The notes: generated from the sequence alone by a model not told the origin. 64,000 nt of DNA from an uncultured Holophagaceae bacterium (GCA_903913215.1 CAIWKE010000023.1:1-64000); one strand, 5' to 3'. Counted from the stretch's first letter, positions 1-9,221 are shown. Numbers and translations are program-made.

Positions 1-340
<340 letters not shown>

Positions 341-628
341 TTAGCCCACGATCGCCAGGATCTCGTCCTCGCGCACGATGACGTGATCGACGTCGCCGAT
401 CTTCACTTCCGTGCCACTGTACTTGCCGATCAGCACCTTCTGGCCGGGCTTCACGGACATGGGATTGCGGGTGCCGTTCTCATTGATCTTGCCTTCGCCG
501 ACCGCCACCACCTCAGCCTCCATGGGCTTTTCCTTGGCGGAGTCCGGGATGATGATGCCGCCCTTGACGGTTTCGGCAGCTTCGACGCGCTTCAGAACCA
601 CGCGGTCGGAAAGGGGCTGGATGGCCAT
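341..628 (-). CDS. groES: Co-chaperonin GroES
   Basis: This is the 10 kDa co-chaperonin that caps the GroEL ring. The 95-residue length is normal. The sequence shows the family N-terminus (IQPLSDRVVLKRVEAAE), the mobile loop (KGGIIIPDSAKEKP) and the KVLIGKYSGTEVKI segment. The ATG at 628 has GAGG close upstream. It is the first gene of the groES-groEL operon, and the HrcA operator lies 40-66 bases upstream of its start. Confidence 0.98.
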   Translation of the reverse strand: MAIQPLSDRVVLKRVEAAETVKGGIIIPDSAKEKPMEAEVVAVGEGKINENGTRNPMSVKPGQKVLIGKYSGTEVKIGDVDHVIVREDEILAIVG

Positions 629-667
629 GGGACCTCCTCAATCTGGGTTGATGGAAAATTCAGGCTG

Positions 668-694
668 TTAGCACTCACCAACAGCGAGTGCCAA
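668..694 (-). promoter_or_regulatory. CIRCE element (HrcA operator) of groES-groEL
   Basis: The inverted repeat TTAGCACTC, nine bases, GAGTGCCAA matches the CIRCE consensus with one arm mismatch. CIRCE is bound by the heat-shock repressor HrcA. A TTGACG hexamer on the minus strand at 717-722 could be the -35 box; the matching -10 is poor, so the promoter itself is only a suggestion. Confidence 0.93.
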
Positions 695-836
695 GAGTGC
701 CACCCCAGCAGCCCCCCGTCAAGCCTGACGCTCCAAAATGAAGTAAAATTTAAGTCGTTTATCGAAGATTATCTTCCTCAGATCTGAACAACTGGAAAGC
801 CGAATCAGCGAGCCCATTGAGGTGTAGCCTCAATGC

Positions 837-1535
837 ATGGAACAACTCGTCACCCTCCGCGAACTGCAGGCCACCTTGGACTACCTGGCGACCATTCAGA
901 AGGAGTTGTCGAACCTCCCTCCTGATCTGGCCACCTTGGACCTCCGCGTCAAGTCTGCCGAGCGTCAGGTCGCTGAGAAGACCAAGACCCTGGAGACCAC
1001 CAGGGCCTCCCTGGCGGTCAAGGAGCGGGAGTTGATCCAGGCCCAGAAGGACGAGGACAAGGCCCGGGCCGCCCTGAAGGCCACCAACCAGAAGCTGCAG
1101 TACACCGCTGCCATTCGCGAACTGGACGAGAAGGAGCGGCTGCGGGCCGCCGTCCTCCGCCCCCTCAAGACCCTTCAGGCCAGCGCCTTGAACCTGGAAG
1201 CGGTCCTGACCACCCTGGAGACTGAGCGCCAGGCGGCTCAGGCCCAGTTCGACGAACTCTACGCCATCTTCCTCGATGAACATGCCAACCAGGTGGAGGG
1301 CCGGAAGGTCCTCCTGGTCAAGCAGGCCAAGCTGGAGGCCACCATCCCAGCGCCCGAGGTGGCTCGCTTCCACCGCCTCTACGGCGCCCGCCAAGGCCGT
1401 GTGGTGGTTCCAGTCGAGGGGAACGCCTGCACCGGCTGCAACGTGAAGCTGCGTAGTCCGCTGCTGTTCGAACTGCGGGAGGCCAAGACCATCGTCACCT
1501 GTGAGTCCTGCCAGCGGGTCCTCTTCCTGTCGTGA
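837..1535 (+). CDS. Zinc-ribbon, coiled-coil protein (COG1579/DUF164 type)
   Basis: The 232-residue protein has a long charged helical region (about residues 1-165, rich in Glu, Lys, Ala and Gln) that should form an antiparallel coiled coil. A C-terminal C4 zinc ribbon follows, with CTGC and CESC pairs about 25 residues apart. This is the architecture of the COG1579 family, thought to bind nucleic acid or act as an adaptor; its exact role is not settled. The stop overlaps the GTG start of the next gene (GTGA), so the two genes are probably translationally coupled. Confidence 0.85.
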   Translation: MEQLVTLRELQATLDYLATIQKELSNLPPDLATLDLRVKSAERQVAEKTKTLETTRASLAVKERELIQAQKDEDKARAALKATNQKLQYTAAIRELDEKERLRAAVLRPLKTLQASALNLEAVLTTLETERQAAQAQFDELYAIFLDEHANQVEGRKVLLVKQAKLEATIPAPEVARFHRLYGARQGRVVVPVEGNACTGCNVKLRSPLLFELREAKTIVTCESCQRVLFLS

Positions 1536-2197
1536 GCCTCGCGGCCCGCGTTGCCACCCTGCAGGCACGCATTCAGCGGGCCTGCGAGGCCGCGGGTCGC
1601 GATTCCGCCAGCCTGGAACTGCTGCCCGTCTCCAAGCGACAGCCTCTGGCCCTGATTCGCGCCGCTGCGGAACTGGGCTTCCGCCGCTTCGGCGAGAACT
1701 ACGTCCAAGAGGGCGCCGACAAGGCCAACGCCGCGCCGGACCTGGCTTTCCTACTCCTGGGGCCCCTCCAACGCAACAAGGCCAAAGCGGCCCTCCAGCA
1801 CTTCACAGAGCTCCAGAGCCTGGACCGCCCGGATCTGGTCGAACGCCTGCGACGCCTGGCGGTGGAACTCGATGTTGTCCGTCCCGTCTGGATCCAGGTG
1901 GACCTCTGGGACGAGGCCACCAAGCTGGGTGGCTGCTCTGAGACGGACCTCCCCGCCCTGCTCCACGCCCTGGGCGGGGATCCACGCCTGCCCCTGCAGG
2001 GCCTCATGGCCATCCCGCCCCCGGATCAAGTGGGCGCCTTCGCCCAGCTGGCCGGACTGCGCGACCGCCTGCAGCAGGAGCTGGGCCAACCCCTGCGCTT
2101 GAGCATGGGCATGAGCGGCGATCTCGAGGCCGCCATTGCCGCCGGCAGCGACCAGATCCGCATCGGTACGGCCTTCTTTGGTGAGCGGATCTATTGA
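1532..2197 (+). CDS. YggS-type PLP-binding protein (PLP homeostasis)
   Basis: A cytoplasmic alanine-racemase-fold protein that binds pyridoxal phosphate and buffers the vitamin B6 pool. The family marks are visible: the PLP lysine in PVSKRQP (Lys35), the FGENYVQE motif, LGPLQRNK, and the C-terminal LSMGMSGDLEAAI and IRIGTAFFG segments. The length of 221 residues is normal. The start is GTG at 1532, inside the stop of the preceding gene. The MGMSGD motif supports a functional phosphate-binding site. Confidence 0.93.
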   Translation: MSLAARVATLQARIQRACEAAGRDSASLELLPVSKRQPLALIRAAAELGFRRFGENYVQEGADKANAAPDLAFLLLGPLQRNKAKAALQHFTELQSLDRPDLVERLRRLAVELDVVRPVWIQVDLWDEATKLGGCSETDLPALLHALGGDPRLPLQGLMAIPPPDQVGAFAQLAGLRDRLQQELGQPLRLSMGMSGDLEAAIAAGSDQIRIGTAFFGERIY

Positions 2198-2230
2198 AGC
2201 CAGGGCCTGGGACAACCTACCCACGTTAGC

Positions 2231-2259
2231 CTTGGCGTCTTGGCGTCTTGGCGGTGATC
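2231..2259. repeat. Solitary half of the intergenic CTTGG-type repeat
   Basis: Tandem CTTGGCGT units end in GGCGGTGATCA. This matches the right arm of the inverted repeats at 8463-8522 and 45875-45956, but no left arm is seen here. It lies between the YggS and SRPBCC genes. Confidence 0.6.
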
Positions 2260-2287
2260 ATTTCTACTAGCCTCGGAGTTAGCCCAG

Positions 2288-2713
2288 ATGACCACACTCA
2301 AGACCGCCATCACCCCCCTGCCTGTCAGTGCCGACGCGCTCTATGGCTTCCTGTCGGACCTGTCGAAACACCGGGCCTTCCTGGAGCCAGCGGCCCTGAA
2401 CTTCCAGGGCAGCGAGGATTCACACAGCTACGTCATCGAAGTCATGGGCATGAAGATGCCCCAGGAGCTGGTCGTCAAGACCCGCGTCCCCGGCCAGTTG
2501 GTCACCCTCGTGCCCGGGGCCAGGAAGATGTTCGACCACGAGCTGCGGTTCGAGATCGTCGCCGACGGCGAGGGCAGCACCCTGCGCCTGGTGGACGAGG
2601 CCGACATCCCCACCATGATGGCCATGATGGGTGCCGAGAAGCTGCTCCAGGGCCAGCTGGACAGCGCCCTGGCCCACATCCAGGAACTGGCTGCGAGCGG
2701 ATCCATTTCATAA
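2288..2713 (+). CDS. SRPBCC (START-like) superfamily protein
   Basis: A 141-residue cytoplasmic protein without a signal peptide. Its opening (ITPLPVSADALYGFLSDLSKH) and the strand-rich middle followed by a long C-terminal helix match the polyketide-cyclase/SRPBCC lipid-binding fold. The ligand and role cannot be read from sequence. The Met-rich MGMKMP and TMMAMMG stretches are unusual. A GGAG lies upstream of the ATG. It is flanked on both sides by members of the intergenic repeat family and is probably transcribed alone. Confidence 0.7.
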   Translation: MTTLKTAITPLPVSADALYGFLSDLSKHRAFLEPAALNFQGSEDSHSYVIEVMGMKMPQELVVKTRVPGQLVTLVPGARKMFDHELRFEIVADGEGSTLRLVDEADIPTMMAMMGAEKLLQGQLDSALAHIQELAASGSIS

Positions 2714-2805
2714 ACACTCGCTGAGAGCACTGAGGAAACAGAGGGACGCGGAGGAAAGATTCCTTCTCAGCGTCCCTCTGCCTGTTCCTGAACCTCCCCG
2801 AGTGT
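2714..2805. repeat. Long imperfect inverted repeat
   Basis: The outer arms ACACTCG and CGAGTGT enclose AACAGAGGGACGC and GCGTCCCTCTGCCTGTT. The element follows the SRPBCC stop directly and could fold into a long hairpin in RNA. It has the intergenic position and style of the other repeats in this window but a different core sequence. Confidence 0.6.
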
Positions 2806-2900
2806 GGTTGATCATTTATTGAAAGGAACCACCCCCTCGCGGCATGTCCTGGTAGCGGGCCCTAGATTGGCCCATCCTTTCCCCGAAACTCGGAGGTTCC

Positions 2901-4334
2901 ATGCGTTCCCACCTGCTCCTCGCCGCCCTGCCCGCCCTCCTTGTGGCCCAGGAGACCCCCACCACGCTCAAAGACCAGAAGTCCCTGGCGGTGACCATCT
3001 ACAACGAGAACCTGGCCCTGGTGAAAGATCTGCGGGAGGTGAAACTCCCCCGGGGCGAAGCCCGGCTCGCCTTCCAGGAGGTCTCGGCCCAGATCCGCCC
3101 CGAGACGGCCCTGCTGCGGAACCTCACAGCCCCGAAGGACTTCTGGGTGGCGGAACAGAACTTCGACTTCGACCTGCTCACCCCCCAAAAACTTCTGGAG
3201 AAATACGTAGGCCAAAAAGTGAAGGTGGTCCGCAACGTGCCCAATCCCGATAGCGCTGGCGTCCGCGAGGTCCAGGAGGAGGCCAAAGTCCTGGCCACCA
3301 ACGGCGGCACCGTCCTCCAGTTCGCCGACCGCATCGAAACCAGCGCCCCGGGCCGGATCATCTTTCCGGGGGTGCCAGGGAACCTCCGAGCTCGGCCCAC
3401 CCTCGTCATCAGTCTCCACAGCGGCGTGGAAAAGGCCCAACAGGTGGAGTTGAGCTACCTCACTGGAGGCCTCTCCTGGAAGGCGGACTACGTGGCCAAC
3501 CTGGCCCCGGACGAGAAGACCCTGGACCTCAGCGGTTGGGTGACCCTCACCAACCAGAGCGGCGCCGCCTATCCCAACGCCACCCTGCAACTGGTGGCCG
3601 GGGACGTGAACCGAGTCCAGGAGCCTCGGGAACAACCCCAGGTCATGGCCATGGCCATGATGGAGCGCACGGCCAAGGCCGCTCCCCGCATGGCCGAGGA
3701 AAGCCTCTTCGAATACCACCTCTACACCTTGGACCACCCCACCACCCTGGCCGTGAACCAGACCAAGCAGGTAGCCCTGCTCAGCGCCTCCAGCGTGCCC
3801 GTCCGCAAGGAATACCTGCTGCAGGGCCAGGGCTACTACTACTCCGGGAGCTACGGCGAGCTGGGCGAGAAGCAGAAGGTGGGCGTCTTCGTGGAATTCG
3901 ACAACAAGGAATCCAGCCGCCTCGGCATGCCCCTGCCCAAGGGCACCATTCGGGTCTACAAGCGGGACAGCGAGGGCCGCGCCCAGTTCGTGGGCGAGGA
4001 CAGCCTCGACCACACCCCCAAGAACGAGCTGGTGCGCCTGAAGCTGGGCGATGCCTTTGATGTCACTGGCCACCGCAAGCAGACGGACTACAAAAGCCTG
4101 GGCCGCCAGGGCAAGTTCGGCAACGTCCACGAAAGCGCCTTCCAGATCGAGCTGAAGAACGCCAAGAAGGAACCCGTCACGGTGAGCGTCCTCGAGCCCA
4201 TGCCCGGCGACTGGGAGGTTCTCCAGGAGAGCCACCCCCACACCAAGGAAGCCGCCGGCAGCGCCCGGTTCAAGGTCACTGTGCCTGCGGAGGGCAGCAC
4301 GACGCTGACCTACCGCGTACGGGTGAAGTGGTGA
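2901..4334 (+). CDS. Exported DUF4139 domain protein
   Basis: The 477-residue protein starts with a short signal peptide (hydrophobic LLLAALPALLVAQ, cleavage near residue 16). The first domain opens with the NENLALVKDLREV segment typical of DUF4139 proteins. The central part (SYLTGGLSWKADYVANL, then DLSGWVTLTNQSG) and the C-terminal WEVLQESHP and TLTYRVRVKW strands fit the same family. The biochemical role is unknown; a periplasmic or surface location is inferred from the signal. It precedes the Bat-type operon by 38 bases and may be co-transcribed with it. Confidence 0.82.
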   Translation: MRSHLLLAALPALLVAQETPTTLKDQKSLAVTIYNENLALVKDLREVKLPRGEARLAFQEVSAQIRPETALLRNLTAPKDFWVAEQNFDFDLLTPQKLLEKYVGQKVKVVRNVPNPDSAGVREVQEEAKVLATNGGTVLQFADRIETSAPGRIIFPGVPGNLRARPTLVISLHSGVEKAQQVELSYLTGGLSWKADYVANLAPDEKTLDLSGWVTLTNQSGAAYPNATLQLVAGDVNRVQEPREQPQVMAMAMMERTAKAAPRMAEESLFEYHLYTLDHPTTLAVNQTKQVALLSASSVPVRKEYLLQGQGYYYSGSYGELGEKQKVGVFVEFDNKESSRLGMPLPKGTIRVYKRDSEGRAQFVGEDSLDHTPKNELVRLKLGDAFDVTGHRKQTDYKSLGRQGKFGNVHESAFQIELKNAKKEPVTVSVLEPMPGDWEVLQESHPHTKEAAGSARFKVTVPAEGSTTLTYRVRVKW

Positions 4335-4372
4335 GCTAGTCCACAGCCCATCCGCAGGCCATACTGGCCCCC

Positions 4373-5137
4373 ATGCCCCTGCCCGCCCGCTTCCTCGCCC
4401 GGCTGCGCCGGTTGCCGCTCCGCTTGAGGGGGCGGCTGACCGGGGGCACGGAGGGCCTGCATCCTTCCCGGTTCAAGGGCGCGGGGCTGACCTTCGTGGA
4501 GAACCGGCCCTACGTGCCCGGCGACGATCCGCGCTTCATCAACTGGCCCCTCACGGCGCGCACGGGGGAGCCCATACTGAAGCGCTTCGAAAGCAGCCGG
4601 GACTTGGTCCTGTGGCTGGTGGTGGACCCCTCTCCCTCCATGTTCCTGGGCGATCCGGTCTCGCCCCTGCGCTGGGCGCTCGAACTATGCGGTGCGGCCT
4701 TCGCCACCCTGCAGGCCACCGGGGATCGCCTGGGCCTGGTGGTGCCCGGCGATGGCCGCACGCCCGCCCTGCGCATCGCCCCCAAGCGGGGCCGCAGCCA
4801 CGGCCTGCGCATCCTGGAGACCCTGGCTGAGCGCGGCCCCTGCATCCCCACCGAGGCCTCCTGGCGTGAGGCCCTGGGCCACTGGGGTGAGCACGGCAAA
4901 GGGCACCGCCTCTGGCTCTTCAGCAACGGCGCGGGCCTTAAGGGCCTCGCCCCTCTCCTGAAGCCCCTGGCCACCCGCCATCGTCTGGTCTGGTTCCAGC
5001 CCGAGCCCCCCGGCGGCGTCCAGGCCATGACCTGGCCCGACCCTGGCTTTTCCAGCGCCATCGAGCACCAGCGATGGGATCCCCTCCTGGATCCCGTCGC
5101 GAAATTGAACACTTGGCTGCGGGCCGGTGGTGCCTGA
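4373..5137 (+). CDS. DUF58 domain protein of the Bat operon
   Basis: A 254-residue DUF58 (vWA-like) protein, normally found with MoxR ATPases and Bat proteins. The typical motifs are RYVPGDD-like (NRPYVPGDDPRFINWPLTART), the KRFESSRDLVLWLVVDPSPSM segment with a MIDAS-like DPSPS, and an N-terminal basic stretch. No moxR gene is visible upstream, where the family usually has one. The stop TGA overlaps the ATG of the next gene (TGATG), so translation of the block is likely coupled. Confidence 0.88.
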   Translation: MPLPARFLARLRRLPLRLRGRLTGGTEGLHPSRFKGAGLTFVENRPYVPGDDPRFINWPLTARTGEPILKRFESSRDLVLWLVVDPSPSMFLGDPVSPLRWALELCGAAFATLQATGDRLGLVVPGDGRTPALRIAPKRGRSHGLRILETLAERGPCIPTEASWREALGHWGEHGKGHRLWLFSNGAGLKGLAPLLKPLATRHRLVWFQPEPPGGVQAMTWPDPGFSSAIEHQRWDPLLDPVAKLNTWLRAGGA

Positions 5138-5985
5138 TGGGGAAGGTTGGGAGTCCCATTGAAGGGCCGTACCTGCTCAGGTTTCGCAGGCGAAACCTGA
5201 GGGATAAAAAAATCGCACTCGTGGTGGCTGCTTCCAGCTTGGTGGGCTTTGCTGCACCCACCTGGAAGGCTCCGGCCCAGTTAAAGCTGGGGGAACTGCA
5301 TGTGCTGGAGCTGCTGGAGGAGGACGCTGCCAAGGCCGCACCGCCCCGCCCCACGGTGGAGGACAACCTGGGGCCCTTGAAGCTGCGAGCTCTGGAGCCG
5401 CTGCCTGATGGCCGGGGCTGGCGCTTCCAGGTGCAGGCCCTGAGCCCGGGCCTGGCGGTGATCCCAGCCCTGGATCTGGGCACCGGCCAGCGCAGTCCGG
5501 AGCTGCGCCTGCCGGTACTGCGGGAGATCCCCTTCGGCGGGCCCTGGATGGGCTTCGGCGGCGGCAATGACGATCGTCTGCCGTCCCTGCCCTTCCCCTG
5601 GGCCTGGGCCAGCCTGCTGCTCCTGCCGCCCCTGGGGCTCCTGGCCTGGCTGCTCCGGCACTGGCGCCGGGGGGCTTCGGGACGTCATTTGCAGCACGCG
5701 CGTCAGACCTTCATTCAGCACTGGCCCCCCCGGGACCGGGAGCGCGGCACCCTCGATGCCGTTCACGGCCTGGGCCGAGAGCTCCTGGCCGCCCATTTCG
5801 GCGAGGCGGCCCGAGCTTGGGGTCCAGCCGAATTGCATGCGCGGAACCTCGGCGCCTGGGAGCAATGGGTCCGGAGCCTGGACGCGGCCCGGTTCGGCCG
5901 CACGGAGCCTCCCTTCCCGGCCCCAGAGCCTCTCATGGCGAACCTTCAGGCACTGCACATCACCCCGCCGGCAGGCCGACCTTGA
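5137..5985 (+). CDS. Bat-operon membrane protein (BatD-position)
   Basis: A 282-residue protein, not firmly recognised. Starting at 5137 (ATG overlapping the DUF58 stop) leaves an N-terminal basic stretch and hydrophobic segment (KKIALVVAASSLVGFAA). A middle extracytoplasmic part follows, then a transmembrane helix (about residues 150-180, SLPFPWAWASLLLLPPLGLLAWLL), then a cytoplasmic basic tail. Its place between DUF58 and BatA and its membrane layout suggest a shortened BatD-like partner, which is inference. An upstream ATG at 5074 would overlap DUF58 by 64 bases and is less likely. Confidence 0.7.
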   Translation: MGKVGSPIEGPYLLRFRRRNLRDKKIALVVAASSLVGFAAPTWKAPAQLKLGELHVLELLEEDAAKAAPPRPTVEDNLGPLKLRALEPLPDGRGWRFQVQALSPGLAVIPALDLGTGQRSPELRLPVLREIPFGGPWMGFGGGNDDRLPSLPFPWAWASLLLLPPLGLLAWLLRHWRRGASGRHLQHARQTFIQHWPPRDRERGTLDAVHGLGRELLAAHFGEAARAWGPAELHARNLGAWEQWVRSLDAARFGRTEPPFPAPEPLMANLQALHITPPAGRP

Positions 5986-6938
5986 TCGCCCTGCGCCATC
6001 CCCTCCTGTTCCTGGTGGCAGCCCCCGTGCTGCTCTGGGCCTGGCGTGTAGTCTATCGCTGGGGCATCCCTTCATCCCGACCCTCCAGCCGCATGGGTCG
6101 GCTCAGCTCCCACTGGCTGCCGGTGTTCCTGGCCCTGGCCCTGGGCCTGGCCGCGGCGGGCCCAGAGTGGCGCCGCCCCCTGCGCGGTACCGCTCCCGTG
6201 GTGGACTTCGCCGTCGTGCTGGACGGCAGCAGCAGCATGAAGATCCTGGACCGGCCCGATGAGGACCGCTGGCACGCGGCCCGCCGGACTCTGGCGCAGT
6301 TCATCCTCCGCCGCCCCGACGACCGCTTCGCCCTCATCCTGTTCAGCGCCCATCCTGTGACCCTGAGTCCCCTGACCGCAGACCACCTGCGCTTGCTGCG
6401 GATGCTGGCCCGCCTGGACATCGACAGCCGCGATGACGGCACGGCCATCGGTTCCGCCCTCATGACCGCCGTGCGGCGCCTGGAGGACAGCCCTGCCCGC
6501 AGCCGCGTCATTCTGCTCATTACAGACGGCGTGCAGAACCGCGGCCGGGTCACGGCCCTGGAGGCCGCTGAAGAAGCCCGCCGCCAGGGGATCCGCGTCC
6601 ACTGCGTGGGCATCGGCACCAATGGCGAGAGCCTAGTCCCCGTGGAGGGCGGCGGCCTCACCCGCCTCCACGTGGAGGTGGACCACACGACCCTCAAGGA
6701 GGTCGCCCGCCTCACGGGCGGCGAGGCCTTCAGCGCCGAAGATCCCGGTGGGCTCTCCCGCAGCCTGGCCGCCGTGGATCAATTGGAGAAGACCCTCCTG
6801 CCGGTGGACCCACCCACTGAGGGCCAGCCCCTGGCCCAGTGGAGCCTGCTGGCGGCCCTTCTCTTCGCCTTGCCTCTGGCCGTGGACCTCGCCTTCAAGC
6901 GGGGACAGGTTCGGCCTGCCTGGCTGGGGCAGCCATGA
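5982..6938 (+). CDS. BatA-like vWA membrane protein
   Basis: A 318-residue protein with an N-terminal membrane helix (IALRHPLLFLVAAPVLLWAW), a second helix near residue 50, a von Willebrand factor A domain and a C-terminal helix. The MIDAS motif DGSSS sits in FAVVLDGSSSMKIL, with the matching LLITDGVQNRG later. The family acts in membrane complexes linked to stress or envelope functions. The start is TTG at 5982, overlapping the previous stop as TTGA and placing the protein directly at its first membrane segment; the open frame extends upstream but without a better start. Confidence 0.88.
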   Translation: MIALRHPLLFLVAAPVLLWAWRVVYRWGIPSSRPSSRMGRLSSHWLPVFLALALGLAAAGPEWRRPLRGTAPVVDFAVVLDGSSSMKILDRPDEDRWHAARRTLAQFILRRPDDRFALILFSAHPVTLSPLTADHLRLLRMLARLDIDSRDDGTAIGSALMTAVRRLEDSPARSRVILLITDGVQNRGRVTALEAAEEARRQGIRVHCVGIGTNGESLVPVEGGGLTRLHVEVDHTTLKEVARLTGGEAFSAEDPGGLSRSLAAVDQLEKTLLPVDPPTEGQPLAQWSLLAALLFALPLAVDLAFKRGQVRPAWLGQP

Positions 6939-8458
6939 GCCTGCCCTTCACCCACCCCTGGGCGCTGCTGCCCGCCGCCATCCTGGTCCTACTGGTGCTC
7001 GGCTTGGCGCTGCGCGCCCACCTGCGGCCGGGCCTGGGCGTCCAAGTCGTGGGCCAACAGCCTCTCTGGCAGGGGCTGGGACTGGCCCTGGTACTCACAG
7101 GTCTGGGCCTGGGCCTGGCGGAGCCCCGTTGGGGCCTGCCGGAGTTCCCGCGCCTCACGGTGCATGTGGTGCTGGATGCCAGCCGGTCCATGCAGGTGCC
7201 CGATGCAGGCGCTGGGCGCACCCGCTGGGAGGCCGCCGTGGCGGCCCTGGATCGCATCTGGTCCCGACCCGAACCAGGGCTGCGCTGGAGCCTTGACCTG
7301 ATCAGCGGCGATGCCATACCGATCCAACCCCCGGGCGAGGACCGCACCCTCCTGCGAGAGGCCCTGCGCGCCGTGGTGCCCGGCGAGGTGGGCTCCCCGG
7401 GCACGAGCCTGGGCCGAAGCCTGCCCCAGGTGGCGGCCCAGGCGGAAGCGAATGCTCCCGCTGTTCTATTACTCCTCAGTGATGGCGAAGAGACCTGGGA
7501 AGCCCCCGAGGAGGCCCTGCAGCGGGCCGCTGGGATCTTGAAGAAGGCCCGCCTGCCCGTCTGCGTGATGAGCTTCGGCGATGGCCAACCCCATGCCGTG
7601 CCGCCGCGGCCCACCCCGCCGGGGGTCGCCGCGCCAACCAGCGCCGAGCCCGCAGCGAGCAGCGCCCACCCAGACTTCTTGACTCGTCTGGCCGAAGCAA
7701 CCGGCGGCCAGGTCTTCAAGGATGGCGAGGCCGCCGCCATCGGGCTCCAGGCCCTGGCTGCGGGCAGGCTGCCCCTGCCCGCCCGCCGCTCGCTGCAGCC
7801 CTCCCACCCCGAAGTCGGCGCCTGGCTGGCCCTGGCAGGGCTCGCCCTCTGGCTTCTGGGCGCCGGCAAGCCCATGGTCCGCTGGCGGCCCATCCTGCTG
7901 CTCCTCCTGGGGCTCTGCGCCCCCAGCCTGTCGGCCCAGAGCCTAACCCCCTGGGCCCCGCCCAGCGTGAGGGCCTGGCTGGCCCAGCGGGCCATCGAAG
8001 CCGGGGATCTGGCCGGGGCCCGCCGCTGGCGGCCCAGGGACGCGAAGCCGGATCATGCTCTGCTCGCGGCCCTCATCGACCTGCGCACAGGCTTTCCCGA
8101 GGATGCTTTGAAGGTCCTGGCGCCCTTCGTGGGTCAGGGTGCCCCGCGCCCCCTGCCTGCCTGGCGCACCCCGGCCCTGCTCCTGGCGGCTCGGGCCCAG
8201 CGGGAAGCGCTGCGCCCCGAGGAGGCCCGGGCCCTCCTGGAGCGGCTCCTGCTGGAGCAGCCTGGCCAGCGCGAGGCCATCCACGATTTGCAGACCCTGG
8301 TGAAGGACACCACGCCCCCGCCACCACCCAACCCCAAGAAGCCGCCCCCACCGCCCCCGCCCCGCCCCAGCATGGGTGCCCAGCAGGATGAGCTGGAGGG
8401 GATCAAACAGCGCCTACCCAAGCCGCCGCAGTCAGCAGGCGGGGTGAAAGATATTTAA
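6935..8458 (+). CDS. BatB-like vWA protein with BatC-like C-terminal tail
   Basis: The 507-residue protein starts at an ATG overlapping the BatA stop (ATGA). It has two N-terminal membrane helices, a vWA domain with MIDAS DASRS and LLLLSDGEETWE, and a membrane helix near residues 300-320. The C-terminal region after about 335 is helical and repeat-like (ALLAALIDLRTGFPEDAL), as in TPR-containing BatC. It ends in a proline run and QRLPKPPQSAGGVKDI, the kind of end seen on BatC. It therefore appears to join BatB and BatC functions in one chain. Confidence 0.82.
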   Translation: MSLPFTHPWALLPAAILVLLVLGLALRAHLRPGLGVQVVGQQPLWQGLGLALVLTGLGLGLAEPRWGLPEFPRLTVHVVLDASRSMQVPDAGAGRTRWEAAVAALDRIWSRPEPGLRWSLDLISGDAIPIQPPGEDRTLLREALRAVVPGEVGSPGTSLGRSLPQVAAQAEANAPAVLLLLSDGEETWEAPEEALQRAAGILKKARLPVCVMSFGDGQPHAVPPRPTPPGVAAPTSAEPAASSAHPDFLTRLAEATGGQVFKDGEAAAIGLQALAAGRLPLPARRSLQPSHPEVGAWLALAGLALWLLGAGKPMVRWRPILLLLLGLCAPSLSAQSLTPWAPPSVRAWLAQRAIEAGDLAGARRWRPRDAKPDHALLAALIDLRTGFPEDALKVLAPFVGQGAPRPLPAWRTPALLLAARAQREALRPEEARALLERLLLEQPGQREAIHDLQTLVKDTTPPPPPNPKKPPPPPPPRPSMGAQQDELEGIKQRLPKPPQSAGGVKDI

Positions 8459-8462
8459 AAAC

Positions 8463-8522
8463 TCACCACCAAGGCGCCAAGGCACCAAGAACGGATTTCT
8501 CTTCTCGGTGCCTTGGTGGTGA
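8463..8522. repeat. CACCAAGG-type intergenic inverted repeat
   Basis: The left arm TCACCACCAAGGCGCC pairs with the right arm GGTGCCTTGGTGGTGA with one mismatch. The arms are built from degenerate CCAAGGCA units. It sits between the converging batB and thioredoxin-like genes, so it could terminate both. A near copy lies at 45875-45956. Confidence 0.85.
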
Positions 8523-8546
8523 TCAGTTGCTTTTTCTCAGCCCGCG

Positions 8547-8957
8547 CTATCTCTGGTTGTTCAGCCAGCCGGCGAACTCCGCCCCGGTCCTGAAGGCGCC
8601 CACCTGACGGTGCAGTTCCTTGCCGCTGGCGTCGAGGATCACCATGGTGGGAAAGGCGTCCAGGTTGAACTGCTGGGCCAGCTTGGTGCCTTCTGCCACG
8701 GGGGTGCCATCTCGTTTCTGCACCAGCGAGGAGAAGGGCACCACCTTGGCCAGGGCTGCTGCGGCTTCAGGGGTGGGGAAGACGTTCTTCTGGAGGTGCT
8801 GGCAGGGGCCGCACCACTCGGTCCAGAGGTCCATGAAGATGACCTTGTGCTCGGCCTTGGCACGCTTGAGGGCGGTCTGGTAATCGTGCTCCCAGACCAC
8901 GGGGCCCTGGGCCAGCAGGGGAGCGGCCAGGAGGAAGAGGACTGCGAGTGGCTTCAT
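8547..8957 (-). CDS. Exported thioredoxin-fold protein
   Basis: A 136-residue thioredoxin-like protein with a signal peptide (KPLAVLFLLAAPLLAQ). The redox motif WCGPC lies in DLWTEWCGPCQHLQ (Cys about 49 and 52), and the cis-proline is in LDAFPTMVILD. It resembles the thiol-disulfide interchange domain of DsbD and probably acts in the periplasm. A CGGAG ribosome site precedes the ATG. The client protein is not evident from the neighbours. Confidence 0.9.
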   Translation of the reverse strand: MKPLAVLFLLAAPLLAQGPVVWEHDYQTALKRAKAEHKVIFMDLWTEWCGPCQHLQKNVFPTPEAAAALAKVVPFSSLVQKRDGTPVAEGTKLAQQFNLDAFPTMVILDASGKELHRQVGAFRTGAEFAGWLNNQR

Positions 8958-9221
8958 GAGGGCTCCGGGTGGGCGAAGGACGCGTGAGGGATTGGATGGG
9001 TCCAGGCGGGGTTTTGTTCCAATTCCGGGTTTCCAGCTTAGGGAGCCCTTGCGGAATCATCAGCGCATTCTACCGTCATTCCCTTAGGGCCCCTTATGTC
9101 GCCCATGCCTTAAAACGAAAGGATCCTATCGGTCTGGCGACTTAGCGGCTAATCCGGGAAGAGCGCCCTTCGTAATCCCATTCGACCGGCAAGTGCCGAG
9201 CACCTTCCCAGGAGGCCGCCC

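Noticed and set aside
759-1568. A 269-codon antisense frame opposite the zinc-ribbon gene
   Set aside because: Low-complexity Gly/Leu/Gln composition; the sense frame has clear Cys pairs and coiled-coil pattern.
2862-4241. A 459-codon antisense frame opposite the DUF4139 gene
   Set aside because: It is a shadow. The plus-strand frame has a signal peptide and family motifs, and the antisense protein has none.
8958-9221. Possible riboswitch in the leader of the small exported protein gene
   Set aside because: I could not match it to the cyclic di-GMP, cobalamin or fluoride aptamer patterns by eye.
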